DNA of 64,000 bases from Cryphonectria parasitica EP155. Lineage: Eukaryota; Ascomycota; Sordariomycetes; Diaporthales; Cryphonectriaceae. The translations under genes were made by a program, and so were the position numbers. The stretch covers positions 3,658,001 to 3,722,000 of the forward strand of contig NW_024468912.1 of assembly GCF_011745365.1 (NCBI RefSeq). The letters are read 5' to 3'. The stretch's first letter is position 1. Each line of letters starts with the position of its first letter. Positions 21,109 to 32,754 of this stretch are shown here, piece after piece. The notes under the pieces are model-generated. The model had not been told where the DNA came from and did no database searches. It saw only the letters and a program-made list of their open reading frames with translations.

Positions 21109-23021
21109 ATGACTTCCGAAAAATCGAATCAAAGTCAAGAAAACAAGGCAACAGGCAACGTTCTTGCTCAACAATTGCATCCTTTTCTCCCGGCCCCCAG
21201 CAGTGCTGTGCAGAGGTGGACCGGAGAAGCAGCAGGGTATTTCTGAAGGCCTGGTCTCCTGCAGTCAGTCTGTGGCTGACTACTCAGCAGATCTAGAGAC
21301 ATTGTCAAAGAGGCGCACGATGAAGCCATTGCAAACCTCAAAGACAAATTTCGGGGAAAAGACGAGGTTCTCACCTGGCTTGACAAGTCGAACACCATAG
21401 AAGAGGTCCGCGACGAGATCCAACAGCTCGAACAGAAGTACAAGGATGAAGTCAAGTTCGAGAAGGCTAGGAACGGGTTGCGCAAGTTCTCCTCGGTTGT
21501 TCTTCACTACGGGACCGCGCTGGATATGATTACCCAGCAGACACCTCAGTATGTGAGCCTGGTCTGGGGCAGTATCAAATTCTTCCTGACGGTGCGTGTC
21601 AAGGCCGACACCGGTCTCTCCCAATCTTTCTGAGTACCGGAAAGATGCTTCAAACATAGCATGCATTGAGACAAATTGAACTGATCCCAATTGCAGGCTG
21701 TGATGAACCATGCCAAGCACGTGGCTGAATACACCGACGCTCTGGTACACATCGGGAACCTGCTGCCTCGAGCGCAGCTCAACGCGGAGCTGTACCAAAA
21801 CAACTACGTTAAAGAGGCTGTGGCAAGGCTGTATGAGCAGATCCTGGTATTCTTCAGGCCCGCTATCAAGTGGTACTCCTCGTCTCTCCAGCGGGCGATG
21901 ACAGCTATTGTGTCCCCGTTTGAGTCCGGGCTCAAGGATACTGTTGCCAAGATTCAAACCTGCGCCACGATCATGGACGCGGCTGCTCGTTCGTCAATGC
22001 AGATCGAGCTAAGGAAGACTTACGACATCGTCTCCTGCCAGCTTCCGAACCTGCACTCGTGGCAGGGTGATATGTCTGCAGGAGTTTCAGAGATCCGCCA
22101 GGATCAAAAAGGTTCACGTTCCCCCTCCTTTCTTCGCGATACTGGCGCGGTGTGTTAACTAACATTCATGACACAGCAATGCTTGACATTTTGTCCTCAC
22201 TTTGTGACAAGTCTCAGGTCACGGAGCGGCGTGCTGGCGACATCCAAGCTCGCGTGCGCGGGATCGAGTTCAGGACGGAGCTCGAAGCACTCAAGCCTCG
22301 CGTCCTGCCCTCCAAGGCTCTGATAGGGCAGCGGAGCGTCAGCAGAGCGACACGACCATGGACCATGCAAGCCCAAGACATTGTCACTTTGATCAAGAGT
22401 ATTAGCGACTGGATGGAGTCGCCAGACTCAACCCTCTTGGTTGTTGATGCTATGCGAGCCAAGGAGATCGCATCGGAACTGATTGGTGGTGTTCTCCAGC
22501 CCAAAGTTAAATGGATCTGCTGGTATCTCCCCGACAGAGATGAGCCTTTTACCGTAGCAGGTGTGCTGAGCAGTCTAGTATGGCAGCTGTACGAGCTCGA
22601 TCCTGCCAAAGTAGCCGGCTGTCTGAATGGCAACCTCAACCGCACCGATGAGGATCAAATGACGGAGATCCTACGACTGATCCTCGTACAGCTGAGTAGC
22701 TGCTACGTCGTCATTGACGCAGGAGACGCGGGTCAGTCTGTGGACAACACAAGCCAGCTGGAGAGGCTCAACGACAGACTGCAGGATATCATCGACCGCA
22801 CTTCGGTGGAGAACTGCCTTGTTAAGGCACTTCTCTTTGGATCTGGTATCTCATTACAGCCCGCAAAGCCTTCGGTGGCATCGACGAAATCCTCGAGGAA
22901 AATCATCTCGCTTCGGCCTCCGGCTCCCATTCCAGTTTCTCGTCAACGGCCAGGTGCGAGACACTTCTTCCAGGATCCTGGATGGCTTAGCTTGCAGAGA
23001 AGAGTAGCGAAGGAGCCATGA
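21109..23021 (+). CDS. NLR-like protein with DUF7708-type N-terminal domain, no P-loop seen
   Basis: Four exons (21109-21236, 21288-21591, 21697-22111, 22177-23021) give 563 residues. Residues about 100-250 show a helical domain (YGTALDMITQQTPQYVSLVW, KFFLTAVMNH, LPRAQLNAELY, RPAIKWYSSSLQRAM) like the DUF7708 region in front of NACHT domains of fungal NLRs. The following part resembles the later half of a NACHT region (IKWICWYLPDRDEPFTVAGV-like text, SSLVWQLYEL, CYVVIDAGDAG in Walker-B position), but no GxxxxGKS/T P-loop is present, and there are no ankyrin, WD or TPR repeats. The C-terminal 60 residues are low in hydrophobic pattern and may come from a frame change. Likely a truncated or degenerate NLR, or an accessory partner of one. 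Confidence 0.6.
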
Positions 23022-24664
23022 GGAGGCACAAGTGAGAACCGGATCAACGTTTCTCATGTCTTGTTGCGCCTTCACTTCCAAACAAAACATCACATGAGCT
23101 CCGAGATCGTTCAACTGAGAAACCGCCCAAAGTTTACAGAAGTGGTAGAAGATAGGTGACGTGAGTATAAACAGATGAATCTGCAGAGATATGTCGTTCT
23201 CGCTTCCACTCGCAAGTATGGCCTTGTAGCTTGCCACAGCTCGGATTTCAGCCTTGGGCTGGGCGGAAGAAAAGCGAATAGAGAAAGCTGTTGTTGACAT
23301 TTCTGATGATGTTCAGTTTCGTGGCGGGTCATGCTTGCAAACACTCGTCGGCTCGTTTCGAATCACTCTGCACATTAGACCTTCTCAGGAAACAAGACCA
23401 GCCAGAACTCTCATGATGTAGGGACGCAGGGCGGTAGCTATCTTGGTCCGGCGTGCTCTGCGAACTTGAGGGCCCAGTATTAGAGAGTCGAGATCATTTG
23501 ATCGAGCTGCTCGTAGTAGTAGTCAGTCCCTGACAGGCCCGTTGCTCGAATGGTAGATCTGGGGTTTTTGAAGAGTCGGGGTTTGCTGCTCGATGACGTC
23601 TGGCCATCTCGTCCAGTCGGGTTTTGTGCAGTCAGCAGTTGGTGTGCACTGCACAGCCATAGCAGTACAAATCATGATCAATCCTGTACCCGATTCGGCG
23701 AGTTGCATTGTGCTACAGCCTACAAGCTTGGGTCAGTCGAAGCAGATCCCTGATTGCCACGCCGTCTCGGGACGAGTCCTCAACATCAGGAGAGTTGGCA
23801 TGTGACCTGAGCAGATTTCGTCCAACTTATAGAATGTTGTGTTGTTGCACGAGTTTCAATACGAGTCGAGAATGGTGTGGTTTTTTTATTTTTATTTTTT
23901 ATTCGGGGCCTGCGGCAGAATAGCGGTGGATCTTCTGCTCGGTGGATCGCTGGTATGTTTAAGGTTGATGAGGGTCAGTCACTATGGTAGAGAGAGGGGG
24001 GGTGCCCAGGCGTAGTACATAGTACTGTCGTCACTTGTGGGGAGCGGGAGCATAGAGCTACCACAGTACGCTACAGGGTGGCATGGAGAGGGGGAGGGGG
24101 GGGCTTGGCGAATCAGGGCCTCCCGTCTGAGGAGCTTCAGACGTGCTCCACCGGGTGCTGCTCCACTGGCATGACTTCTTTGTGCACGTCCCGTTACTGC
24201 GGGGTCGAAGGGTCTCAACCACGGGAGCAGCAGCGTGCTGCTCTCTGCCATCATCACTTAGCACTAGTCACTACACACACAAGATAGAGTGCCATGGTAC
24301 CAGATGGGCCGTGATAATGATAACGCCCACTAGCAGCATATCGGCCCCCCTTCCTATTTCTGTACCAGCATCTTGAGCTTGAGCCTGGCCTCCTCCTCTA
24401 CTATCCTTCCTCTTCTGAACCTCAACCTGTCCCATCCCACCCCACCACCAATCCTTATCTAGACAACGTCCTGCTCATCGTTGAGATTGAAATCGAGAGC
24501 CGTCCTCGACGACTGACCACAACCTACGCGAAGAGGAGTCCCTTCATGGAACTCCTCCTGCTGGCAATTGGCCGTATCGCGACCGCATCGACGGCTTTGG
24601 TCTCAGTATCTGGGACCATTGTCTAGAGGCGGCTGCATTACAGGGCCTATTACTGCCAGAGAGC
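23022..24664. other. Intergenic, no gene supported
   Basis: About 1.6 kb with short ORFs on both strands, a T-rich tract near 23878-23905 and purine-rich stretches near 24080-24110. No NLR repeat domain continues here in any frame. Includes the promoter of the carrier gene. Confidence 0.5.
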
Positions 24665-26206
24665 ATGCCGGCTGAGCTGATATCCCTCCACCAAGATGGT
24701 ACCAAGCTCCAGCCACCGACCATGCCTTCACAAGGCAGTAGCAGCAGCGGAGGCGGCAGCGGCGGGAACACAGCCAGGAGGGCCGAGAAACAAGCATCAG
24801 TAGCGGATAGCACCACGAGCGCCGAGACAGGGGCGAAGCAGCCCTTCTCCCACGAGCACACGAGGTTCATCAAACGGTACAGGACAGAGGTGGCAGCCAG
24901 TGCCTCCAGTGTCCTGTCCACCCTAGCGACGTTTCCCCTCGACAGCGTCAAGACGCGGATGCAGACCTACAAGTATTCTGGATTTGTGGATTGCGTCCGG
25001 CATACCTACCAGACCGAGAAACTGAGGGGCTTCTTTCGGGGTAAGGCTATAGGCACTTCACATCACTCTGAGACGACTCCTCTTCACTCTGTTGCATAAT
25101 CTCTGTGGCTGCCATCTTCAATGTGCTGACCTCCTCCTCTCTGTGTCTGACTACGTCTTCAGGTGTGACTGCCCCCTTAGCAAGTATCACGCTGGTCCGA
25201 ACCGTCTCATTCTCGATTTACCAACGATCGAAATACGTATACTCGGCTTGGCTGAAGACGAATTTCGACATCGATGTTCTTGGCCATGTCAACAAGAAGG
25301 GGACTTATCCGAACCTGACTTCAGTCGCTTGTTTCGGTGCGGCGGGTGCTACAGCTGGTTCTTGTATTACATTGATCGCATGTAAGTGGCCCTCGGTCTT
25401 ACATGTCGAGCCTATCTCCTCGCTGTCACACTCGGGTCAAGGTACTGATACTTTATAGGTCCGTTTGAGCTCACGAAATTGAGTGCTCAAGTGTCTGTTC
25501 TCCTCGCCGACCGTAAAAACTGCCCCCGTCCCGAGAGTTACAAGATTGCCGCCACATACCAGAACAAGGGAACACTCAAGACGATGGCAAACATCATGCG
25601 GCACCGCGGACCTTTTGGTCTGTACACCGGATTCAATCTACATTTGCGTACGTGGTTGAATTCGGCTGCCCTGCCCTCCTCCCCCCCCTTCTCTTGGGTC
25701 GAGTGAAGCAAACACCGAGGGGAAATGAAAGATGTAACTCTTGAGCCCATGGTTACTTGAACTAACCATAGACGCAGTGAGGGACTCGCTTGGAACCGGC
25801 ATCTACTTCATGACCTACGAGAGCAGCAAGCAGCTCTTGACGACCTTTGGTGGCGACGGCACCCACTCCAACCCTCTGGCGGTCCTCGTAGCAGGTGGCC
25901 TCTGTGGTATCGTGTCCTGGGCAATGATATGTGAGTACAACGGCAGTCTGGTCTCACAAGATGTCAAAACTAACATTTGTTTCTTTAGACCCAATTGACT
26001 CCGCGAAGAGTATCTACCAACGCAATTGTCTGATGTACTCCAGAGGTCAGAAGGTGCCTCCCGTGAAGATCGAGTTTTTTCGGAGACACATGTATCGAGG
26101 ATTGGGCGTGTCGATGGGCCGATCCTGCGCGGTAAATGCCGTATTCTTCTCGTCATTTGAGTTCCTGAAGAAGCGCATCAATGCGCTCAAGGACCACGAG
26201 AAGTGA
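24665..26206 (+). CDS. Mitochondrial carrier family (SLC25) protein
   Basis: Five exons (24665-25040, 25163-25381, 25459-25647, 25772-25930, 25989-26206) give 386 residues; every intron falls in the same phase (phase 1). The three-repeat carrier fold is marked by the Px[DE]xx[KR] signatures PLDSVKTRMQ near residue 91, PFELTKLSAQ and YPIDSAKSIYQ. The protein sits in the mitochondrial inner membrane and exchanges metabolites. A Ser/Gly-rich N-terminal extension of about 70 residues precedes repeat 1. The middle signature has Glu instead of Asp, and the third lacks the usual Arg/Gln ending. The substrate is not evident; resemblance is to fungal carriers of unassigned specificity. Confidence 0.85.
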
Positions 26207-26666
26207 GTGTCTATTCATTGCACATTCGACAAACGTAAAAAAAGTGGACGGAGATCGGAGTTGTACGAGTCTTTTGGTTGGCAGGGCTGTGCGACTGGAA
26301 ACCTGGGCTTGACTTTTCTGTACATGAAACGATGCCGCATCAAGGGGACTAACATGGATTTGGCGTTCGATCTTCGATATGCAAGGCTGCCTAGTTGCCG
26401 GAGGAACGAGACTGCAGGCGGAACTCAGCCAACATCTGGTAAGGAGATGGAATGGCTTCGATTACTTTTTAAGGGCGTCAAACGATGGTCACGATTACGT
26501 TGTAGTCGGGGACTGGGAGAGCTGCGCATTCCTCCCCCAAGAGTTTACGTAGGCAACACGGTAGATGATCGTCGAGGGAAGGTGGTACTACCCAGGCCAA
26601 ATATTTCAAAGGCAACGCTGCCTTTTTCTCTCTTCATATTTACTTATTCAAGAGGACCTTGCGTTC
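26207..26666. other. Short intergenic region between convergent genes
   Basis: The open frame 26207-26683 runs from the end of the carrier without domain features; treated as 3' untranslated sequence. Confidence 0.5.
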
Positions 26667-26813
26667 TTACAGGCCACCTCTGATCTTCTGCCACTGGTTC
26701 ATAAACCCATACCCGCCGAGCGGGCCTCTTGACTCGATCGTTGTCGCGTCCGCCGGAGCGCTTCCCTGCTCTCTCCTTGAGGCAGCTTCATCCTGCTTAC
26801 TTCTTGTCTGCTG

Positions 26814-26844
<31 letters not shown>

Positions 26845-28016
26845 TCCCTCTGGCTCTCCGCTTCCCTCATGAGCTCCCGGTGCCTGTCCTCCACCATCTT
26901 GGAGAGGCTGTCCACAAATCTCTGCCTGCCTTTCTCCTCAGCCGTGCCCTTCCACACTATGCTCAGACTCTTGATCTCCTCCACCCTGCGGGTTGCGTCT
27001 TCGACACCCTTAAGCCTCTCCTGGTAACTACCGCCGGGCCCAGAGCCAGCCTTCAGCAGGGCCGAGACCTCATCCCTGATGCGGCGCAGCACCTGCTGGC
27101 CCCGGTCCTCCATGCTGACCTGCTCCGCGCTGCTCGAGTGCCGGTCTGGGAAGTCGGGCGCTGACACGGACAGGAACCCAGACGAGACGGAGATCTCGCT
27201 CGGCGGGAAGACAAACTCCATCGCCTCGCCAAACGTCTTGATGACCGCGTCGAGCCGGGCGCGCACGAGCGTCAGTGTGCGCAGCTGCGAGATGTAGGGA
27301 GGTTCATCCTCTCCGCCGCCGCCGCCATCCACCGCCCCCGCGATTGCCGCGGCTGCGGGGGTAGGCGGCACAGGGAAGGGATCTGCGTCCGGCGCCGGTG
27401 TGGTGGCCGTCGCCCCTGCGATGCCATTGCTCACGAGAGAGGCTCGCCGCGTGCTCGTCGCCGTGGCACCGCTCACGAGGCCGGCAGGGGCGAATCGCTC
27501 CAGGTCAGCGCGCAGGGGTCCCTCGGCTAGCGTCTCAGACAGGCTGAGGGTCTCGCCGCGCAGCAGCTCGACCTCGTACGCCAGCCGGCTGCCGGAGCGC
27601 AGGATGTCCTCCGTGAGCTGGGTCAGCGTGCCCGTCAGCCTTGTCGTATGGGCATTCAGCTGCGTGATGAGGGTCTGCGCCTCCGTCGACAGGTCGGCCA
27701 AGGGTGCGGGCGCTGCTGTGGTGGCTGTCCGTACAGAGGACGAGGAGAATGATGATGATGATGATGATGATGACCCTTGCAAGGGCGGCAGGGTGGAGTT
27801 GAGGTATTCTGCTGCATCGAAGGCTGGCGACAGGAAGGACTGCAGGAAGGGGTCGGAGGTGTGGGCAGACTTTGGATCGATCTTGACAGGTGGTTGTGGG
27901 GGGTTGGTGACGGATTTGGAGGCGTTGCGCATGTGTATTGAGAGACCTCGTGAGCGAGTCGAGGCGGCGCTGGAGTTTTGCCTGCGCCGTGAGGCGGTCT
28001 TGGAGTCCCAGGACAT
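26667..28016 (-). CDS. Conserved oligomeric Golgi (COG) complex subunit, COG7-like
   Basis: Single exon, 449 residues from the ATG at 28016; the Met at 27932 is an alternative start that gives 421. The N-terminus DPFLQSFLSPAFDAAEYLNS is followed by a helical, heptad-like region (LNAHTTRLTGTLTQLTEDIL, RLAYEVELLRGETLSLSETL), a low-complexity Ala/Thr part, a second helical domain (IKSLSIVWKG, RFVDSLSKMVEDRHRELM) and a polyglutamine run of about 13. This layout fits fungal COG lobe-B subunits, which tether vesicles returning to the Golgi. COG7 is the best match I can name, but COG5 cannot be excluded. It shares a divergent promoter region with DAD3. Confidence 0.55.
26808..26845. repeat. (CTG/CAG)n repeat coding polyglutamine
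   Basis: A trinucleotide run inside the COG-like gene, read on the minus strand as CAG/CAA codons that encode the Gln tract near its C-terminus. In-frame length variation would not disrupt the gene. Confidence 0.85.
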
Positions 28017-28436
28017 CTTCACTAGAATGTACAAGGAAGATCCAGAGCTCAAGTTCGCATGCGTTGCATAAACTAAGTCTATGAGCCTTCAGAATCCTCC
28101 AATGGCTGTGAGATGGCTGTGCCTTGTGAGTGTAGAGAGCAAGTGAGGGAGTGAGATAGATGCCAGGTCAGGAACTTGTCAAATGGCATGTACTTGGAAG
28201 TACTTATCTCTCCACCAGAATTGGGCGGGGGCAAGAGTACCATTTTTCCCGCTTGCGCGTAGAGCCGCAGGTGGAACTTGTGGTTTAGGGTCCCCGCCAA
28301 TTAAGTAGGCCCCACGTCAGACCTGGCTCGCTCTTTCCATGTCTTTGTCTATCTCTTCGCGACGCGTTTCTCACGACCTCCAAATACGCGATCTTTGACC
28401 TCATCATCATCGCAACAGCTGTCAACGCTCAGCAAT
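28017..28436. promoter_or_regulatory. Divergent promoter region, COG-like gene and DAD3
   Basis: 420 bases between two start codons facing away from each other; no gene inside. No clear TATA element. Confidence 0.45.
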
Positions 28437-28823
28437 ATGGACGACCGCGCGCTCCTCTCTCCGGGTGAAGAGCTCTCGCCCACAGAGCAAGAGGTCATAG
28501 ACGAATATGTGCGACTTGCGGATAACATGAAGAAGGTGAACAATGATCCCCCCTTCCCCCGGATCCAAACCCCAACGGGACTCTCTCGCTTGTCGCGATT
28601 GAAATCCAGACACATGTGTTTGCATGTCGCTGACATTGTTCTTTTATGTGTACAGCTGGCCTCTATCCTCGACACCATGGCAGCCCAGCCCACGACCGAG
28701 ATCCTCGACGGCCTGCGCGAACTCGAGCGCAAGACAAGCTTGGTCTTCACGCTTCTCAAGACGAGCGTCTACAGCATTGTGTTGCAGCAAGAGTTGGATT
28801 GGGGCAACCAAGCGCAGCAATGA
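28437..28823 (+). CDS. DAD3: DASH/Dam1 complex subunit DAD3
   Basis: Two exons (28437-28535, 28656-28823) give 88 residues, the usual size for Dad3. The signature is LSPTEQEVIDEYVRLADNM in exon 1 and ILDGLRELERKTSLVFTLLK plus SVYSIVLQQE in exon 2, which is nearly diagnostic. Dad3 belongs to the ring-forming DASH complex that links kinetochores to spindle microtubules in fungi. The 120-nt intron is phase 0 (GTGAAC donor, TACAG acceptor). Its 3' end converges with the mitoribosomal uS5 gene. Confidence 0.93.
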   Translation: MDDRALLSPGEELSPTEQEVIDEYVRLADNMKKVNNDPPFPRIQTPTGLSRLSRLKSRHMCLHVADIVLLCVQLASILDTMAAQPTTEILDGLRELERKTSLVFTLLKTSVYSIVLQQELDWGNQAQQ

Positions 28824-29152
28824 ACAGCACGTGACTAAGAATCATTCAAAACACAAGACATACTTCTTTGGGCCACGGCCACTACTATTACTGTGCTGGG
28901 TCACTACTTGGCGAGCAAACACGCTAAAGAGGAGGCATGACGCCCAGGCAATCTATGAGAGGGTGTACCGTGCACCAGCACGACATACTACAGCCTGGAA
29001 AGGACATATCCTGTAGAGAAGAGTAGTTGGGGTACCAACGACGACGTGAGGCACGGTCACGAGATGAGATCCCGCCTCGAGGAGGGAACTGTGACGGGAT
29101 ACGGATCGGTCAGATGATACAGAATTTTGTACAGATTTTCTGTCTTGTCTAA
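28824..29152. other. Intergenic between convergent genes
   Basis: About 330 bases, no gene; contains the 3' regions of DAD3 and of the uS5m gene. Confidence 0.5.
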
Positions 29153-30833
29153 TTAATGTACGGCACCACCATAGTACACCTTTCTCGCATCGACGAGCTT
29201 TCTGCCTCTGCCGCGGGCAATCTGCTCGGGATCTGGCTGGTTGGTCAGGGCCTGGAAACAGGCCTTGACAGAGTTCATGGGGTTGCGGGACCGGGGCATC
29301 TTTGCTGCCAGATCCGAAATGCCTGCAGCTCGAGCCATTTCGAAGAACCGGTGGGAAACGCGAAGACCGAATCCTGTCACATTGTCAGTATAAACTCTGG
29401 CCCAATGGTCACGAATGAAAAGAAAAAGAAACACGCAGAGAAATCTTGAAGTCAGATGCAAACATACCAGGTGGCCGCGCATAGAGGTTGACAACAGTGG
29501 CACCGACTTTGCCTGCGACATTGCCATAGATGGTCCTGTCCTCATATCTCCGGATAGGCTGCATGTTCCGGATGGCCAGCAACTTGGCCTTTTGCGTCGC
29601 CGTCTCGGTCTCGACCGACTTGGCCTCGCCCATACCCAGCCGGCCGTTCTCGTTGCCCGCGATGGCGAGCACGTAGGAGCTGCGGATCTTGCCCAGACGC
29701 GTCTGGTTGGAGACGTACCGCCGGACGAGGATCTTGCAGTGCCTGTTGAAGATGTTGATGATCTCCTTGGTGCTCATGCCCGTCTGCCTCTTGAGCTCCT
29801 GATACTTGCCCTCAGGGTCAAGCATCGCGTCCGACTCGTCCATCTGCTGTTTGTACAGGCCAGCCACGCCGGGGATCTTCTCGGGCAGCTCAGGCGCGAG
29901 CGCCGTGTCGTTGATGCCGCCGTCGAAACCTGTCATCGAGTTGCGCTCCATCAGGTACTTGTACGTCGTCAGCTCCGTCATGGCGCCCGCCTTGATGTCC
30001 GCCTCGCTGAGCCCTCCGTCCTCAGAAGCCGTCCCCTCCTCTTCAAATTCCACCTGGTCCTTCTCACCCGCATTCCTCCCCTTCACAAGCTCAGCAAGGT
30101 TCGGCATCTCGGGGGCGCCAATGATCCGGTCCATGGACTCGATCAGCTCGCGCTTCGTAGGCGGCTTGCCGTCGCCCTTGCTCAGCATCTTGCTCCGCAT
30201 CTCCTCGTACAGGGACAGCGCCTGCTCCATGTCGATGACGTCCTTGCTCTCGCCGTGCTGCAGGTCGAGCTCGCGCACGAACTCAAGAAAGTCATCCCCA
30301 AACTCGTCCGGCGTCATGAAGCGCGCCGACGTGTCCACGGCTTTGCCGCTCCGCACTCGCTTGTCCACGTGCGGCCGCACCGTCGCGAAGTCGTCGTGGT
30401 ACATCATGCGGTAGGGGTCATTGCGCAGCCGGCCCTGGACCACGAGGTCCTCGGCCGACACAGCATGCTCGCCAATCTGCAGCGCCTCGAGCTGCTCGGG
30501 GGTGTACCGCTTGCGCAGCGCCTCGAGGTCCGCGTCGTCGTAGTCGGCCGAGATGTTGTTCTTGAAGTTCTGCATCACCTCGGGCCGCTCCGGGTCCAGC
30601 AGGCCCATCTTCTCAGCCTTCACATTTCGAAAAGGCGAGCGCTTTCTGCGGCCGGCGAGCGGCGTGGTTGTATGGAGCTGGTGCCGCTGTTGGTGGTGGT
30701 AGTGGCATGGTGAAGGTGACGATGGTGCTGCTGCTGCTCTTGAAGCGGCGAGTGCGCGGCTCGAGGTCTTGGCCGAGTTGGCTGCCAGCGACCTGCAGAG
30801 TAGGCGACTGGCAGCTGGTGTTGCCACACTCAT
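29153..30833 (-). CDS. MRPS5: Mitochondrial small-subunit ribosomal protein uS5m
   Basis: Two exons (30833-29468, 29373-29153) give 528 residues. The N-terminus is rich in Ala, Arg, Ser and His with no acidic residues for 60 positions, as expected of a mitochondrial targeting sequence. The C-terminal third carries the S5 fold: VRRYVSNQTRLGKIRSSYVL, GNENGRLGMGEAKS, then across the intron RPPGFGLRVSHRFFEMARAA and SVKACFQAL. The long central part is typical of fungal mitochondrial S5. The ATG at 30833 was chosen because it begins the targeting sequence; an in-frame extension to 30944 looks like leader. A 432-residue frame on the opposite strand is a shadow of this GC-rich gene. Confidence 0.9.
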
Positions 30834-31814
30834 GACTGCCGACTGTGAGCGCGGGCGTGGGTCGCTTGAAATGGGGCGCGTGAGGAACGTTGTCGTGAGT
30901 TCCACCCAAGCTTTTCCAAGCTCTCGCGATGTTCCAGTGCCCAAATTTTCGACAGGGGTCTCTGTCTAGAGTGGTGACTAAGCTGAGAATGCCAACGGTA
31001 CGTACACAGACCACCACCTAGCCGCCGCCAAGCTCTAACAAGCATAACCCGCTTTCCATAGCCAATAGCTACGGGGGTCCAGAGGGGACACAGGCTTACA
31101 GCAGTACAAGTCGGGGATGACCTAATCCCAGCCCCTGCCCGTGAACCTCACTCGACTCAGGCTCCTTGGATCCTTTTACCTATTCTCAACCAAGAAAACA
31201 CCCAGCGTGCCGCGCAACCGTTACGGAGATAACTTGAGGATCGACTCAAGGGGGGGTGAGAAAGGAACTGGCACATGGCATATTGATTCCACAAAGACGG
31301 GACGGAATGTACACGAGGGTCCAGTAGGCTGGGCGCTTAGCTAATGTGGGATGATTTGAAGTCTGCCGCAATTCTGAAACCGCCGAGTTTCGATCCTCGA
31401 AGGGGTTGCGGCGGCTCTCCTGTTTGGCGAGGGCCCGGCCCCAGCCAAGGAGACCAGGTGGGCGAACTGGGGTTTGTATCATCTTGCTGCTACTTCACGC
31501 ACGACTTTCTCTCTCTTGGACTTTACTTCTCTTCCCCTCCGCTTTCTCTCCTTTTGACCTTTCTTACGCCAAGACCTTCTCCTAATCTACCTCTCGTCGT
31601 TGTTGTCGTTGTCGTCGTCGTCATCATCATCATCATCTTCATCGGCTGGACCAGTGTTCTCTCCTTCTAATATTTTCATCAAATCGTCTTGCGGGCAAGC
31701 GGAATCAAGCCAGTCGCTTCAGCCAACCACCTCTCTATAACAGACAACCACGAGACGCACTTCTTACTTCCCACAAAATCGCCATCTCTAAAGGGATAGC
31801 ATCAATAAGACAAA
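30834..31814. promoter_or_regulatory. Divergent intergenic region
   Basis: Nearly 1 kb between uS5m and a small membrane-protein gene. The last 300 bases are pyrimidine-rich with a GTTGTCGTC/ATCATC repeat near 31598-31640, resembling a long fungal 5' leader. No separate gene seen. Confidence 0.5.
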
Positions 31815-32024
31815 ATGGGCGAATTCGACTGGTTCCTCAAGATCGGCGCGACCCCCCAGGTCGTCGCTGTCCTCAACGATCAGCCCTACATCTTCACCAT
31901 CCTCGTTGTCGTCCTACTCTCCATGATCGCCCAGATCGTCTTCGCCTGGTACATCCACTGGGTCACCATGAAGCCCGAGCAGAAGAAGAAGAAGGGTGAC
32001 AAGAAGGGCGGCGGCAAGAAATAA
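31815..32024 (+). CDS. Small single-pass membrane protein, 69 residues
   Basis: A single exon starting in good context (GACAAAATGG). Residues about 25-51 form one strongly hydrophobic helix (IFTILVVVLLSMIAQIVFAW). The N-terminus is soluble, and the C-terminus is a lysine/glycine tail (KKKKGDKKGGGKK) predicted to stay in the cytosol. Codon use is heavily biased to C-ending codons, typical of a highly expressed fungal gene, and a long leader precedes it. No known family recognised; the Lys-rich tail does not form a standard KKxx ER-retrieval signal because Gly is at -3. Confidence 0.7.
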   Translation: MGEFDWFLKIGATPQVVAVLNDQPYIFTILVVVLLSMIAQIVFAWYIHWVTMKPEQKKKKGDKKGGGKK

Positions 32025-32754
32025 TCTTGCCCTATCATTCCGTCGATCATCCTACCCACGGAGGGTCAGAACACTAGTCCCAGGCAGTGCCCATGGGCAG
32101 CCCTGTCTATGAACAGGTGCATGATGATGGGGTGGTCGAAGCAGGTGTCTTGGGGCCTGATGGATGGACTGGGTACAGGATACTCATTCAAGGAAGAATT
32201 ATTCCTGACTTGGTGTGGAAGGGGTTGCTAAACCATGCAATGGTGGTGACGAGTGCCTGGTTGCATGGATGCTGGAAGGGCACTTGGTCGTGATTGGGGT
32301 TTCCGTTCTCAGAGGTGCCGCAAAGATATAATGCGCGTGTAGATGATAAATTTTGGCGTTAATAGAGAGAGACATGAGCGATGAGATTAATTGGAACCAT
32401 ACCCACTAAACGTGGGTGTTCAATGCCTGAGTCGTCTGTAAGTGTGTATCTTCTACTGTCAATTCCTGACTCAATAGCAGATGCCGCTTCACATGAATCC
32501 GCTCTGGTGCCAGCTCATAACATCGTGGTGCCAGCTTCGAGAGCTCTACAAAGACTTGACCAGCCATCCATTGCCACGGCTCGTGACAGGTTCGTCGGGA
32601 CTAGTGCCTATCATTTCCGCCCTCTCCATCAGTGAACTTGAAAACCCAGATAGCAATTCTATAATGATATGTAAAGAATCTACCTTCATATAGAAATGTG
32701 TGCGTGCCAAGATCCTGCCCACTGTATGTGCCAAACATGTAATCCGGGATACCA
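32025..32754. other. Intergenic between convergent genes
   Basis: About 730 bases, no coding signal that could be supported; opposite-strand frames at 32546-32795 may contain an extra 3' exon of the next gene but lack splice support. Confidence 0.45.

Noticed and set aside
29415..30713. 432-codon plus-strand frame opposite the uS5m gene
   Set aside because: Shadow of a GC-rich gene; leucine/valine/arginine-rich with no domain, while the minus strand encodes clear uS5m.
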